A DNA stretch of 6,815 bases. Source: Bacteroidia bacterium. GTDB taxonomy: Bacteria; Bacteroidota; Bacteroidia; UKL13-3. A model generated the notes under the pieces. That model had not been told where the DNA came from and searched no databases. It saw nothing but the letters and a program-made list of their open reading frames with translations. Position numbers and translations under genes: made by a program. Shown here piece by piece: positions 1 to 6,439 of this stretch (within the stretch, counting starts at the first letter, position 1; each line of letters opens with the position of its first letter). The stretch spans positions 1-6,815 of the forward strand of contig JAKRSG010000315.1 in assembly GCA_022402405.1 (NCBI GenBank). The letters are read 5' to 3'.

Positions 1-359
1 CACTCACCTGTAGCTAATTTAGGCAACCAACGCTTCTTTTGCTCTTCATTACCGAAATACATGATATGTCCAGTACACAAACTGTTATGTGCAGCCATGC
101 TTAGTCCAACAGAACCACAAACTTTTGCTAACTCAACAATAGCTGTAACATATTCAAAATATCCAAAACCCGCACCATTGTATTCCTCAGGGACAAGTAC
201 ACCTAACAATCCTAACTTACCCATTTCTCTGAATGTATCTAAAGGAAAGGTTTGCGATTCATCCCACTCCATTATATTTGGACGAATGTTTCTTTCTGCA
301 AAATCGCGCACCATTTGTGCAATCATGTGTTGGTTTTCGGTAGATTCAAAGCTAATCAT
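1..359 (-). CDS. Acyl-CoA dehydrogenase, N-terminal part (3' end cut by window edge)
   Basis: This is the start of a flavin-dependent acyl-CoA dehydrogenase, which would oxidise acyl-CoA to enoyl-CoA and pass electrons to ETF in fatty-acid or branched-chain amino-acid breakdown. About 119 residues are visible before the frame runs off the left edge, against roughly 380-390 for the family. The all-helical N-terminal domain is clear: FAERNIRP near residues 20-27, a FPLDTFREMGKLGLLGVLVPEEYNGAG-type block at 38-64, VCGSVGLSMAAHNSL at 80-94, and FGNEEQKKRWLPKLATGE at 102-119, typical of the acyl-CoA-binding half. The start at 359 gives the usual N-terminus; the only other upstream start before a stop is a TTG at 383. 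The FAD-binding middle and the catalytic Glu lie outside the window, so substrate class cannot be set. It is 102 bp downstream of the comEA-like gene on the same strand. Confidence 0.95.
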   Translation of the reverse strand, partial: MISFESTENQHMIAQMVRDFAERNIRPNIMEWDESQTFPLDTFREMGKLGLLGVLVPEEYNGAGFGYFEYVTAIVELAKVCGSVGLSMAAHNSLCTGHIMYFGNEEQKKRWLPKLATGE

Positions 360-461
360 ATTGTATTTATAATTAATGCGCAATTATATGGAATAATTTC
401 TTTCTTCCGTTCATGAAAATAGTCAAAATTAAAATTAATTTAAATTTAAACTATATCACGT
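360..461. other. AT-rich spacer between comEA-like gene and acyl-CoA dehydrogenase
   Basis: This 102-bp gap separates two minus-strand genes. It contains a very AT-rich stretch (about 424-450) with the 12-bp palindrome TTTAAATTTAAA at 439-450, and on the minus strand a TATAATTG at 388-381 that is one base off the Bacteroidota -7 consensus TAnnTTTG. I see no TTG at the matching -33 distance and no GC hairpin with a T-run, so neither a promoter nor a terminator can be called firmly. The acyl-CoA dehydrogenase may have its own promoter here or be read through from upstream. Confidence 0.4.
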
Positions 462-1169
462 TTAATCGAAAACTAGGTATGGTTTTATCAGGCGCAGTAT
501 TGAATCATTTACTATTTTCAATTCCTTCAAATCCTCTATTTTCTTATAATTTCCGTGTTGCGTCCTATAGTTTATTATTGCTTTACTTAGAGTAAATTTA
601 AAGTAAGGATGTGTTTTTAACTCATCAAAACCAACTGAGTTGATGTATATAGGCTTAAAAGAAGATGGGTTGACCCAAATTTTACCCGACAAATCGTACA
701 AAAAATCTTCCTTGAAACTCCAAATTTCAGTGAGCTGATCCAATGAATGATAGGAGCCCAATTTTTTTCTGTACTCTACAATTTTCCCTGCCAAATAAGG
801 ACCAATTTTAGGCAATGCAATCAATTGTATACTATCAGCTGTATTTATATCTAATGGATATTTGATATTAACCTTAACAATCTTTTTAACACTATCTTGT
901 TTTTGATAAAAATAATTGAGTTTAGAACTTTGATTCTTTTGCGGATAAAATGCTGATTTATTCTCGTATTTTTCCTGACTCGTATCTGCAATCCAAGCTA
1001 TTTTTTCTGCACTTAATTTAACGGGAGTTTCTCTTAATAAAAAATACCCCACTCCATAAGAAATTGCATGAGAAAAAAGCACCAAAATCAATAATGATAA
1101 AAGGCCTTTTTTTTCATTTGAGTTAAAATAAAAAAAGGTATGAAAGAAATATTTAATCTCTTTCTTCAT
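462..1169 (-). CDS. ComEA-like membrane-anchored helix-hairpin-helix DNA-binding protein
   Basis: The 235-residue product has a short basic N-terminus, one hydrophobic helix at about 21-44, a polar linker rich in Lys, Gln and Ser (50-100), and two helix-hairpin-helix units. The first (about 106-150) is classic ComEA type: DINTADSIQLIALPKIGP, then AGKIVEYRKKLGSYHSLDQL. The second (about 174-230) is more diverged: INSVGFDELKTHPYF, then AIINYRTQHGNYKKIEDLKEL. In ComEA proteins such HhH units bind double-stranded DNA outside the inner membrane during natural transformation. The Lys-rich N-terminus predicts an N-in anchor with the HhH part in the periplasm, which fits that role. Many Bacteroidota carry such double-HhH proteins and few have been tested, so a competence role is inferred. 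The ATG at 1169 lies inside the end of the upstream small gene, which suggests coupled translation. Confidence 0.85.
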   Translation of the reverse strand: MKKEIKYFFHTFFYFNSNEKKGLLSLLILVLFSHAISYGVGYFLLRETPVKLSAEKIAWIADTSQEKYENKSAFYPQKNQSSKLNYFYQKQDSVKKIVKVNIKYPLDINTADSIQLIALPKIGPYLAGKIVEYRKKLGSYHSLDQLTEIWSFKEDFLYDLSGKIWVNPSSFKPIYINSVGFDELKTHPYFKFTLSKAIINYRTQHGNYKKIEDLKELKIVNDSILRLIKPYLVFD

Positions 1170-1314
1170 CTCTTTTGTTCTGTTTGTTTAACTTAGGATT
1201 TTTAACAATGAAATAATATAATAAAAACACCACCACTATGGCAAAAAACAACTCGGTTAAAAACCAAAACATAAAGCCTGCTGGTTCGGCGGCTTTTAAA
1301 AAAACTATATGCAT
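1153..1314 (-). CDS. Small single-pass membrane protein, 53 aa, unknown function
   Basis: This short open frame (ATG at 1314-1312, TAA at 1155-1153) fills the gap between the rmlD-like and comEA-like genes. It starts 5 nt after the rmlD-like stop and its last 17 nt overlap the start of the comEA-like gene in another frame. The product begins MHIVFLKAAEPAGF, has one strong hydrophobic helix at about 14-37 (WFLTELFFAIVVVFLLYYFI), and ends in a highly charged tail of about 16 residues (KNPKLNKQNKRDEERD). The basic residues after the helix suggest an N-out, C-in anchor. An ATG at codon 15 is a possible alternative start but would put the helix right at the N-terminus. I do not recognise the family. 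Support is the tight packing on both sides and the sharply bipartite composition; no homology is claimed. Confidence 0.65.
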   Translation of the reverse strand: MHIVFLKAAEPAGFMFWFLTELFFAIVVVFLLYYFIVKNPKLNKQNKRDEERD

Positions 1315-1319
1315 GGATA

Positions 1320-2216
1320 TTATTTTAATTGACTATTAACTACCTCTAATCCTTCTTTAAAACTTCTTGGGTTATAACCTAATTCTTTCACGGCTTTTTC
1401 AACAATAAACCCTGTGATTGGCGGCCGTTTAGCTGGTTGTTTTATACCCTCGCTACTCGACATTTTCAACAAACTCTTATCCAAATTCCAGAAATCTGCC
1501 ACTTGAAAAACCAAATCGAAAACACTCATAAAATCCTTACCAGAAATATTATAAATTCCGGTAGCTTTTTTTCCTGCAATTAACGCACATCCAATAGCTA
1601 AATCCTCTGCCAAAGTTGGCGTTCTAAACTGATCGGCCACAACATTTATTTCTTTACCCGATTCTAGTGCACCCTTAGCCCAAAGTACAATATTACTTCT
1701 GCTCATATCGCTCACAATACCATATACCAAAACAGTTCTGGCAATGGCCCAATTATTTGCATGCTGAATAACATAATTTTCTGCTTTTAATTTTGAATGC
1801 CCATAATAACTTAATGGGTCAGGTGTTTCTTCTTCTGTAACCGGACCATGAGTTCCGTTAAAAATAAAATCGGTAGAAACTTGCGTAAAGTGGGCGTTTA
1901 TGCAGTTGGCGGCTTGAACCAAGTATTTAACAGCAGAGATATTAAGCAAATCACACCCTTCTCTATCGCTCTCGCAGGCATCTACGTTTGTCATGGCTGC
2001 TGTATTTATTATGGCATCTGGCTTATGTTTTCCAATAACTTGATTAACTTCATCTTCATTAGTTATATCTAAACTCTCGTAGGTATAACCAAATTTATTG
2101 GGAAATCTATCCAAGCCCCTTGCTGTAGCGATTAATTCATGTTGAGTGTTTTTTTGATAATACTCAATTAATTTTTGGCCTAATAAACCATTACTTCCAG
2201 TAATTAAAATTTTCAT
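1320..2216 (-). CDS. RmlD-like dTDP-4-dehydrorhamnose reductase / extended SDR
   Basis: The 298-residue product is a complete extended short-chain dehydrogenase of the RmlD substrate-binding family. A GSNGLLG nucleotide-binding loop is at 7-13, INTAAMTNVDACE at 70-82, STDFIFNG at 114-121, and the catalytic pair Y138/K142 sits in SYYGHSK. FRTPTLAEDLA at 198-207 and the terminal ELGYNPRSFKEGL at 278-290 are also typical. RmlD reduces dTDP-4-keto-rhamnose to dTDP-L-rhamnose with NAD(P)H in the cytoplasm, for cell-surface polysaccharide. No rmlA, rmlB or rmlC neighbour is present and this family includes other sugar reductases, so the exact substrate is open and I give no symbol. An AAGGA at 2226-2222, 5 nt before the ATG, resembles a Shine-Dalgarno site. 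It is the first gene of a three-gene minus-strand unit and is divergent from miaB. Confidence 0.88.
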   Translation of the reverse strand: MKILITGSNGLLGQKLIEYYQKNTQHELIATARGLDRFPNKFGYTYESLDITNEDEVNQVIGKHKPDAIINTAAMTNVDACESDREGCDLLNISAVKYLVQAANCINAHFTQVSTDFIFNGTHGPVTEEETPDPLSYYGHSKLKAENYVIQHANNWAIARTVLVYGIVSDMSRSNIVLWAKGALESGKEINVVADQFRTPTLAEDLAIGCALIAGKKATGIYNISGKDFMSVFDLVFQVADFWNLDKSLLKMSSSEGIKQPAKRPPITGFIVEKAVKELGYNPRSFKEGLEVVNSQLK

Positions 2217-2348
2217 GTGAATCCTTAAAATTTGAGTGCAATATCCATAAAAGTTTCAACAAATTGGTTCAGCCATAAATAAGATTTAACTTAAAAACAG
2301 TTAACCACATAAAATGCTCTATTTACCAGCAACTTACTGAAGAAAAAT

Positions 2349-2382
2349 AGAATCCTAGTTTTAGGATAATTCTCATTAGAAT
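2349..2382. repeat. Hairpin and alternate inverted repeat in the divergent intergenic region
   Basis: ATCCTA (2352-2357) and TAGGAT (2362-2367) form a 6-bp stem with a GTTT loop. AGA (2349-2351) and TCT (2371-2373) can extend it past a 3-nt bulge. ATTCT (2369-2373) can instead pair with AGAAT (2378-2382), so two structures compete. There is no T-run, and it lies about 50-80 bp upstream of the miaB -33/-7 elements, so an operator is more likely than a terminator. Such short AT-rich repeats also arise by chance. Confidence 0.35.
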
Positions 2383-2430
2383 CGAATTTTAATATGCTTA
2401 ATGTATGAATAAAAATTATTGAAAAAAAAC

Positions 2431-2462
2431 ACTGACAGCTTGTCATAATTGTATTATATTTG
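2431..2462 (+). promoter_or_regulatory. Probable Bacteroidota-type promoter of the miaB operon
   Basis: TATATTTG at 2455-2462 matches the Bacteroidota -7 element TAnnTTTG exactly. A weaker -33 element, ACTG at 2431-2434, lies 20 bp upstream (consensus TTTG, spacing about 19). The same bases can be read as CTGACA, 17 bp, TATATT, a fair housekeeping sigma-70 match. Transcription would start near 2468-2470, leaving a leader of only about 12 nt before the ATG at 2481. No Shine-Dalgarno site is present, as is usual in this phylum. Confidence 0.55.
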
Positions 2463-2480
2463 CCGCTTTAAATTGAATAC

Positions 2481-3863
2481 ATGAGAGGAGTTATTGCAGA
2501 CCATTCGCCAGAGACGGCAACTAGGAATTTATATATAGAAACGTACGGTTGTGCTATGAATTTGGCCGATAGTGAGGTTGTGGCCTCCATAATGGCCGAT
2601 AAGGGATTTAAGACAACCGACAATATCCAAAAAGCAGATGTAGTTTTTGTTAACACATGTTCTATAAGAGACAATGCTGAAGCGCATGTTTGGGGGCGTT
2701 TAAGAGAAATTAAACACCAGAAAAAAACCAATCCAGGAATGATTGTGGGGGTTTTAGGATGTATGGCAGAGCGTTTAAAAACGCAACTTTTAGAGAAAGA
2801 ACAAATCATTGATATCGTTGTTGGCCCTGATGCTTATAGGGATATACCTCAGTTAATTAGTCAGGTAGAAGAGGGTCAGAAAGCTGTTAATGTTCTTCTA
2901 TCAAGAGAGGAGACTTACGCAGAAATAACACCAGTAAGATTAAGTTCTAATGGAGTAACAGCCTTTATTAGTATCATGCGTGGATGTGATAACATGTGTT
3001 CGTTTTGTGTAGTTCCGTTTACCCGCGGAAGAGAGAGAAGTAGAGATTCGCAATCTATTGTAAAAGAAGCCGAGTTATTGTATAGTCAGGGCTATAAAGA
3101 GATTACCTTACTTGGCCAAAACGTAGATTCATACAAAGAAGAAGATACAGATGGCAACATCCTTTGCACATTTGCTCAATTGCTAGAAAAAGTAGCATTG
3201 GTGGGTAAAGATTTACGCATACGATTCAGCAGTTCCCATCCAAAAGATATTACAGATGAGGTATTATTTACCATGAAAAAATATCCTAATATCTGTAACT
3301 ATATCCATTTCCCTTTACAATCTGGTAATTCAAGAGTTTTGAACCTAATGAATAGAACATATGACAGAGATTGGTTTAAAATGAGATTGGATAAAATTAG
3401 AGAAGTAATTCCAGACTGTGGAATTAGCACAGACGTTATTGCAGGTTTCTGCACCGAAACAGAGGAGGAACATAAAGATACGCTAGATATGTTTGAGTAT
3501 GGCAAATTTAATTTTGCGTTCATGTATCAATACAGCGAACGTCCGGGAACCCTTGCCGCTAGAAGGTATAAAGATGATGTACCAGCTGATGTTAAGCAAA
3601 GAAGATTGCAAGAGATTATAACCATTCAACATAAGAACAGTCTATTATTAAACCAAGCTGAGATTGGCAAAGTACAAACTGTTTTAATAGAAGGATTATC
3701 TAAAAAATCGGATCAAGAATTAAGAGGTAGAAACGACCAAAACACGGTTGTAATTTTCCCTAAAGAAAATTTTCAAAAAGGTCAATATGTTAAAGTATTA
3801 GTGGACAGAGTTACTCAAACTAGCTTACTTGGCAAAGTAATCGAAGTGATACCACATCCATAA
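2481..3863 (+). CDS. miaB: tRNA-2-methylthio-N6-dimethylallyladenosine synthase MiaB
   Basis: MiaB is a radical-SAM methylthiotransferase that adds a methylthio group to C2 of i6A37 in tRNAs reading UNN codons. The 460-residue product has all three parts. The N-terminal UPF0004 domain (about 15-130) carries the auxiliary 4Fe-4S ligands C24 (TYGCAMN), C60 (NTCSIRDNAE) and C94 (VLGCMAE). The radical-SAM core (about 158-390) has the CxxxCxxC set C169, C173, C176 in GCDNMCSFCVVPFTRGRE. A C-terminal TRAM domain (about 394-457) should bind tRNA. HFPLQSGNSRVLNLMNR (276-292) and YSERPGTLAARR (351-362) favour MiaB over MtaB or RimO. Length is normal and no key residue is missing. It leads an operon of three genes; the next start is 7 nt beyond its stop. 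The first 14 residues precede the conserved region, and no better start is available. Confidence 0.97.
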   Translation: MRGVIADHSPETATRNLYIETYGCAMNLADSEVVASIMADKGFKTTDNIQKADVVFVNTCSIRDNAEAHVWGRLREIKHQKKTNPGMIVGVLGCMAERLKTQLLEKEQIIDIVVGPDAYRDIPQLISQVEEGQKAVNVLLSREETYAEITPVRLSSNGVTAFISIMRGCDNMCSFCVVPFTRGRERSRDSQSIVKEAELLYSQGYKEITLLGQNVDSYKEEDTDGNILCTFAQLLEKVALVGKDLRIRFSSSHPKDITDEVLFTMKKYPNICNYIHFPLQSGNSRVLNLMNRTYDRDWFKMRLDKIREVIPDCGISTDVIAGFCTETEEEHKDTLDMFEYGKFNFAFMYQYSERPGTLAARRYKDDVPADVKQRRLQEIITIQHKNSLLLNQAEIGKVQTVLIEGLSKKSDQELRGRNDQNTVVIFPKENFQKGQYVKVLVDRVTQTSLLGKVIEVIPHP

Positions 3864-3870
3864 ATTGCCT

Positions 3871-5166
3871 ATGAAGTCGAACACATTTTTCCAATCATGG
3901 GATGAGTTTCTGAATAATTATCAATTATACTATAGAGGCTTGAACCAAGAAGGGAAAATGCGTTTTATATCTCGAGTTGAATCTATATACAACAATGTGC
4001 AAATTATAGGAAAAGAAGACTTAGAAATCAACGATGATATCAAAATTTTAATTATTTCTAATTTGGTTCAGCTCACCTATGGATTAAAAGATTTTTGGTT
4101 ATATGGTTATGAATATTTATATATTTATCCTGATGCATTTTATGTACAATCTAACCATGAACCAGTGGCGGGATCTACCTTTCAAAGCAAGATTATAGCT
4201 CTTTCTTGGAAAGATTTTGCTAGAGATCATTTACATGCTAAAGATGGTAAAAATATTAGTTTTTCTCAGTTTGCAAAGGCTTTGGTTAGAACCGTATTTA
4301 ACGGCATAAAATACGATTTAAAATTTGGTAGTTACATAGATGAATGGTTTTCTATCATAAAAAAAGAGTGTGAGTTTAAAAGCAACATGAATACGGCGAA
4401 ACATGTTTTAGAAGAAGATGAAAATTTGCCAGAAATTTTTGCCAGATGTGTAGAGATTTTCTTTGAACGTCCCGAAATTTTGAAGAAAGATTTGCCTATA
4501 ACTTACGCTCATTTATGTTGCTTGTTGAACCAAAACCCTCTTAACTTTACCGAAAATTACATCTATAAAAGAACTGATTTTTCTGAACGAAATGTTGTAG
4601 TTCCATTGCCTCACGAAATCTCTATAAACTATAAGTACAAGCAATGGCATTGGAGCTATAATTTACCCCTTTTTGGGGTAAGTATTTGCCCCATGATTTA
4701 TTACTTTATTCAAGACCGTCAATTAATACATACTTACCAAGTTTTTAGCATCATTTTAATGCTCGGCTTAATATGCAGCATAGTCTTTTTTACCCACTTA
4801 AAAAGTATTTATTTATTTCGTAAATGGTATAGACTATTAGCAGTAAGTTTACTTGGATTTAGTCCTTGTTTAATTACCCTTTTATTGGTTCTAAACCAAC
4901 TATACACCTACCCTTTTACAAGCAAAATAAGTACACATAAAATTGCTAGTTTTTATATGGCTGAACCAACCCGTGGAAGAATAAATCCACAGGCAGTAAT
5001 CTTTAATTTTAGCGATGAATTTTTGATAGACTTTCCAAAAGCCAGAACATTCAAAAAAATTGAGAAAACCCCTACGCACCCTATTACTATTTTTAACGAG
5101 GTAAAATATGAGATAAGGAATGGCTTAATTGGCATTCCCATACTTTACCATAGAGAAACTTTTTAA
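3871..5166 (+). CDS. Membrane protein with MtfA/M90-like domain lacking the HExxH motif
   Basis: This 431-residue protein is not a standard family member. Residues about 25-225 follow the layout of MtfA (peptidase family M90): ILIISNLVQLTYGL (59-72), YEYLYIYPDAFY (80-91), then IIALSWKDFARDHLHAKDGKNISF, matching the VLSW...DGHNVVLHEFAH stretch of MtfA. Where MtfA has HEFAH, this protein has SQFAK (132-136), so both zinc histidines and the catalytic Glu are gone, with no sign of a frameshift. The later segment FARCVEIFFERPEILKKDLP (190-209) and LLNQNPL (218-224) are kept. Hydrophobic helices follow at about 265-280, 289-308 and 322-341, with a basic loop (KSIYLFRKWYR) between the second and third, then about 85 polar residues. 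Positive-inside logic puts the M90-like part in the cytoplasm and the tail in the periplasm. ATG 3871 is preferred over TTG 3865. It ends 1 nt before the sigma-54 activator. Function unknown; peptidase activity is unlikely. Confidence 0.8.
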   Translation: MKSNTFFQSWDEFLNNYQLYYRGLNQEGKMRFISRVESIYNNVQIIGKEDLEINDDIKILIISNLVQLTYGLKDFWLYGYEYLYIYPDAFYVQSNHEPVAGSTFQSKIIALSWKDFARDHLHAKDGKNISFSQFAKALVRTVFNGIKYDLKFGSYIDEWFSIIKKECEFKSNMNTAKHVLEEDENLPEIFARCVEIFFERPEILKKDLPITYAHLCCLLNQNPLNFTENYIYKRTDFSERNVVVPLPHEISINYKYKQWHWSYNLPLFGVSICPMIYYFIQDRQLIHTYQVFSIILMLGLICSIVFFTHLKSIYLFRKWYRLLAVSLLGFSPCLITLLLVLNQLYTYPFTSKISTHKIASFYMAEPTRGRINPQAVIFNFSDEFLIDFPKARTFKKIEKTPTHPITIFNEVKYEIRNGLIGIPILYHRETF

Positions 5167-5167
5167 C

Positions 5168-6394
5168 ATGAATCTACAAGAAATTAAACAAAGATTTGAA
5201 ATTATAGGCAATTCGCCTTTATTAAATTTGGCTTTAGAAACAGCCACCAAGGTTGCTACAACAGATATTACTGTGCTTATTAATGGAGAGAGTGGTGTGG
5301 GTAAAGAAGCATTCTCAAAAATTATTCACGCTTTAAGTAATCGTAAACACGGTCCATTCATTGCAGTAAATTGCGGAGCCATTCCAGAAGGCACTATAGA
5401 TAGTGAATTATTTGGTCATGAAAAAGGGTCTTTTACAGGAGCACATGAAACTAGAAAAGGTTATTTTGAAACGGTGAGTGGTGGTACTATATTTCTTGAT
5501 GAGATTGGAGAATTACCATTAGAAACACAAGCTAGATTATTAAGAATACTTGAAAGCGGAGAGTTTATAAAAGTTGGTTCAAGCAAGGTACAAAAAACAG
5601 ATGTTAGAGTGGTAGCTGCAACTAATAAAGACTTGATGGAATTGTCATATAAAGGCAAGTTTAGAGAAGATTTATATTATAGATTATCTACTGTTCCAAT
5701 AAAGGTTCCACCTTTAAGAGAAAGAAAAGAAGATATCCATTTATTATTCCGAAAGTTTAGTGTTGATTTTGCAGAAAAATACAGGTCAAAACCAGTAGCC
5801 TTAGAGCCAGATGCTCAGCAAATGATTCAAAATTATTCGTGGCCAGGTAATATTAGGCAGTTAAAAAATATTGCAGAACAGCTATCTGTTTTAGATGAGG
5901 ATAAAATAGTTACAGGTGCTGAACTAGTGAGAGTATTGCCTGCTGAGAAACCTGGATTACCTGTATTTATTGGCTCTCAAGCTCCCGAGCAACAGTTTAG
6001 TGAGCGAGATATTTTTTATAAAGTTCTGTACGATTTACGAAAAGACCTTAGCGATTTAAAGTCGATTGTATTTGATTTAATGCAGGGCAATCAGAGTAAT
6101 TTCCCTTCGGAGGTTATGAATAATTATCCGCAAAATTTTGGAAGAGAAGAATCAATCGTCAGCGATTTAAAACCAAGTTATGTTAACCCTGTTAGTCCGG
6201 TTAATTCGAATCAAATAATCGATATAACAGAAAACAACATTGAGCCAGAATCGTTAAGTTTAGAGGATAAAGAGATAGAATTGATTCGCAAATCGCTGAA
6301 GAAGCACAATGGCAAACGCAAGCGTGCAGCGCAAGAATTAGGTATATCTGAGAGAACTTTATATAGGAAGATAAAACAATATGATTTGGAATAA
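5168..6394 (+). CDS. Sigma-54-dependent transcriptional activator without a sensory domain (PspF-like layout)
   Basis: This 408-residue bacterial enhancer-binding protein uses ATP hydrolysis to open promoters bound by RNA polymerase with sigma-54. The AAA+ domain (about 8-258) begins almost at the N-terminus. Walker A GESGVGKE is at 40-47, the sigma-54 contact loop GSFTGA at 87-92 (usual GAFTGA, Ser for the first Ala), Walker B GGTIFLDE at 105-112, the arginine-finger region FREDLYYRL at 165-173, and sensor II WPGNIRQLKN at 225-234. A Fis-type helix-turn-helix (AAQELGISERTLYRKIKQY) is at 387-405. No receiver, GAF or PAS domain precedes the ATPase, so control must come from elsewhere, as with PspF and PspA. 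A linker of about 100 residues between ATPase and HTH contains a charged helical, possibly coiled-coil segment (277-306). ATG 5168 is preferred; a TTG at 5129 would overlap the upstream gene and add 13 unmatched residues. It closes the operon. Confidence 0.93.
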   Translation: MNLQEIKQRFEIIGNSPLLNLALETATKVATTDITVLINGESGVGKEAFSKIIHALSNRKHGPFIAVNCGAIPEGTIDSELFGHEKGSFTGAHETRKGYFETVSGGTIFLDEIGELPLETQARLLRILESGEFIKVGSSKVQKTDVRVVAATNKDLMELSYKGKFREDLYYRLSTVPIKVPPLRERKEDIHLLFRKFSVDFAEKYRSKPVALEPDAQQMIQNYSWPGNIRQLKNIAEQLSVLDEDKIVTGAELVRVLPAEKPGLPVFIGSQAPEQQFSERDIFYKVLYDLRKDLSDLKSIVFDLMQGNQSNFPSEVMNNYPQNFGREESIVSDLKPSYVNPVSPVNSNQIIDITENNIEPESLSLEDKEIELIRKSLKKHNGKRKRAAQELGISERTLYRKIKQYDLE

Positions 6395-6421
6395 AAAAAG
6401 CCGCTTAAAGCGGCTTTTTTT
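6393..6421. terminator. Rho-independent terminator, symmetric, likely bidirectional
   Basis: GCCGCT (6400-6405) and AGCGGC (6409-6414) form a perfect GC-rich 6-bp stem with a TAA loop. A run of seven A (6393-6399) precedes it and seven T (6415-6421) follow, so each strand sees a hairpin followed by a U-tract. It overlaps the last bases of the sigma-54 activator stop codon on the plus strand. On the minus strand it lies 18 nt past the hppA stop. It should end transcription of both converging units. Confidence 0.93.
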
Positions 6422-6439
6422 ATTCTTTAATAACTAGAA

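Noticed and set aside
61..372. A 103-codon open frame on the plus strand
   Set aside because: It lies antisense to the acyl-CoA dehydrogenase start, whose protein matches a known family throughout; the plus-strand product has no recognisable features.
381..427. Promoter for the acyl-CoA dehydrogenase (TTTG at 427-424 with TATAATTG at 388-381)
   Set aside because: The spacing is 35 bp, far beyond the usual range, and no better -33 element is present.
1848..2072. Plus-strand open frame of 74 codons inside the rmlD-like gene
   Set aside because: Antisense shadow of a well-supported SDR; its content mirrors the reverse frame and shows no domain.
2231..2280. Possible sigma-54 (-24/-12) promoter on the minus strand before the rmlD-like gene (TGGCTGAACCAATTTG)
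   Set aside because: The TGGC is present but the -12 GC is absent at the required spacing, so it does not fit TGGCACG-N4-TTGC.
2311..2337. Tiny plus-strand frame beginning ATGCTC in the divergent intergenic region
   Set aside because: Only eight codons, no promoter or conserved context seen.
3865..3870. TTG start adding two residues to the M90-like gene
   Set aside because: An ATG at 3871 follows at once and gives normal spacing to the miaB stop.
5129..5167. TTG start giving the sigma-54 activator 13 more residues
   Set aside because: It would overlap the upstream gene by 38 nt, and the extra residues have no counterpart in the family; ATG 5168 sits 1 nt after the upstream stop.
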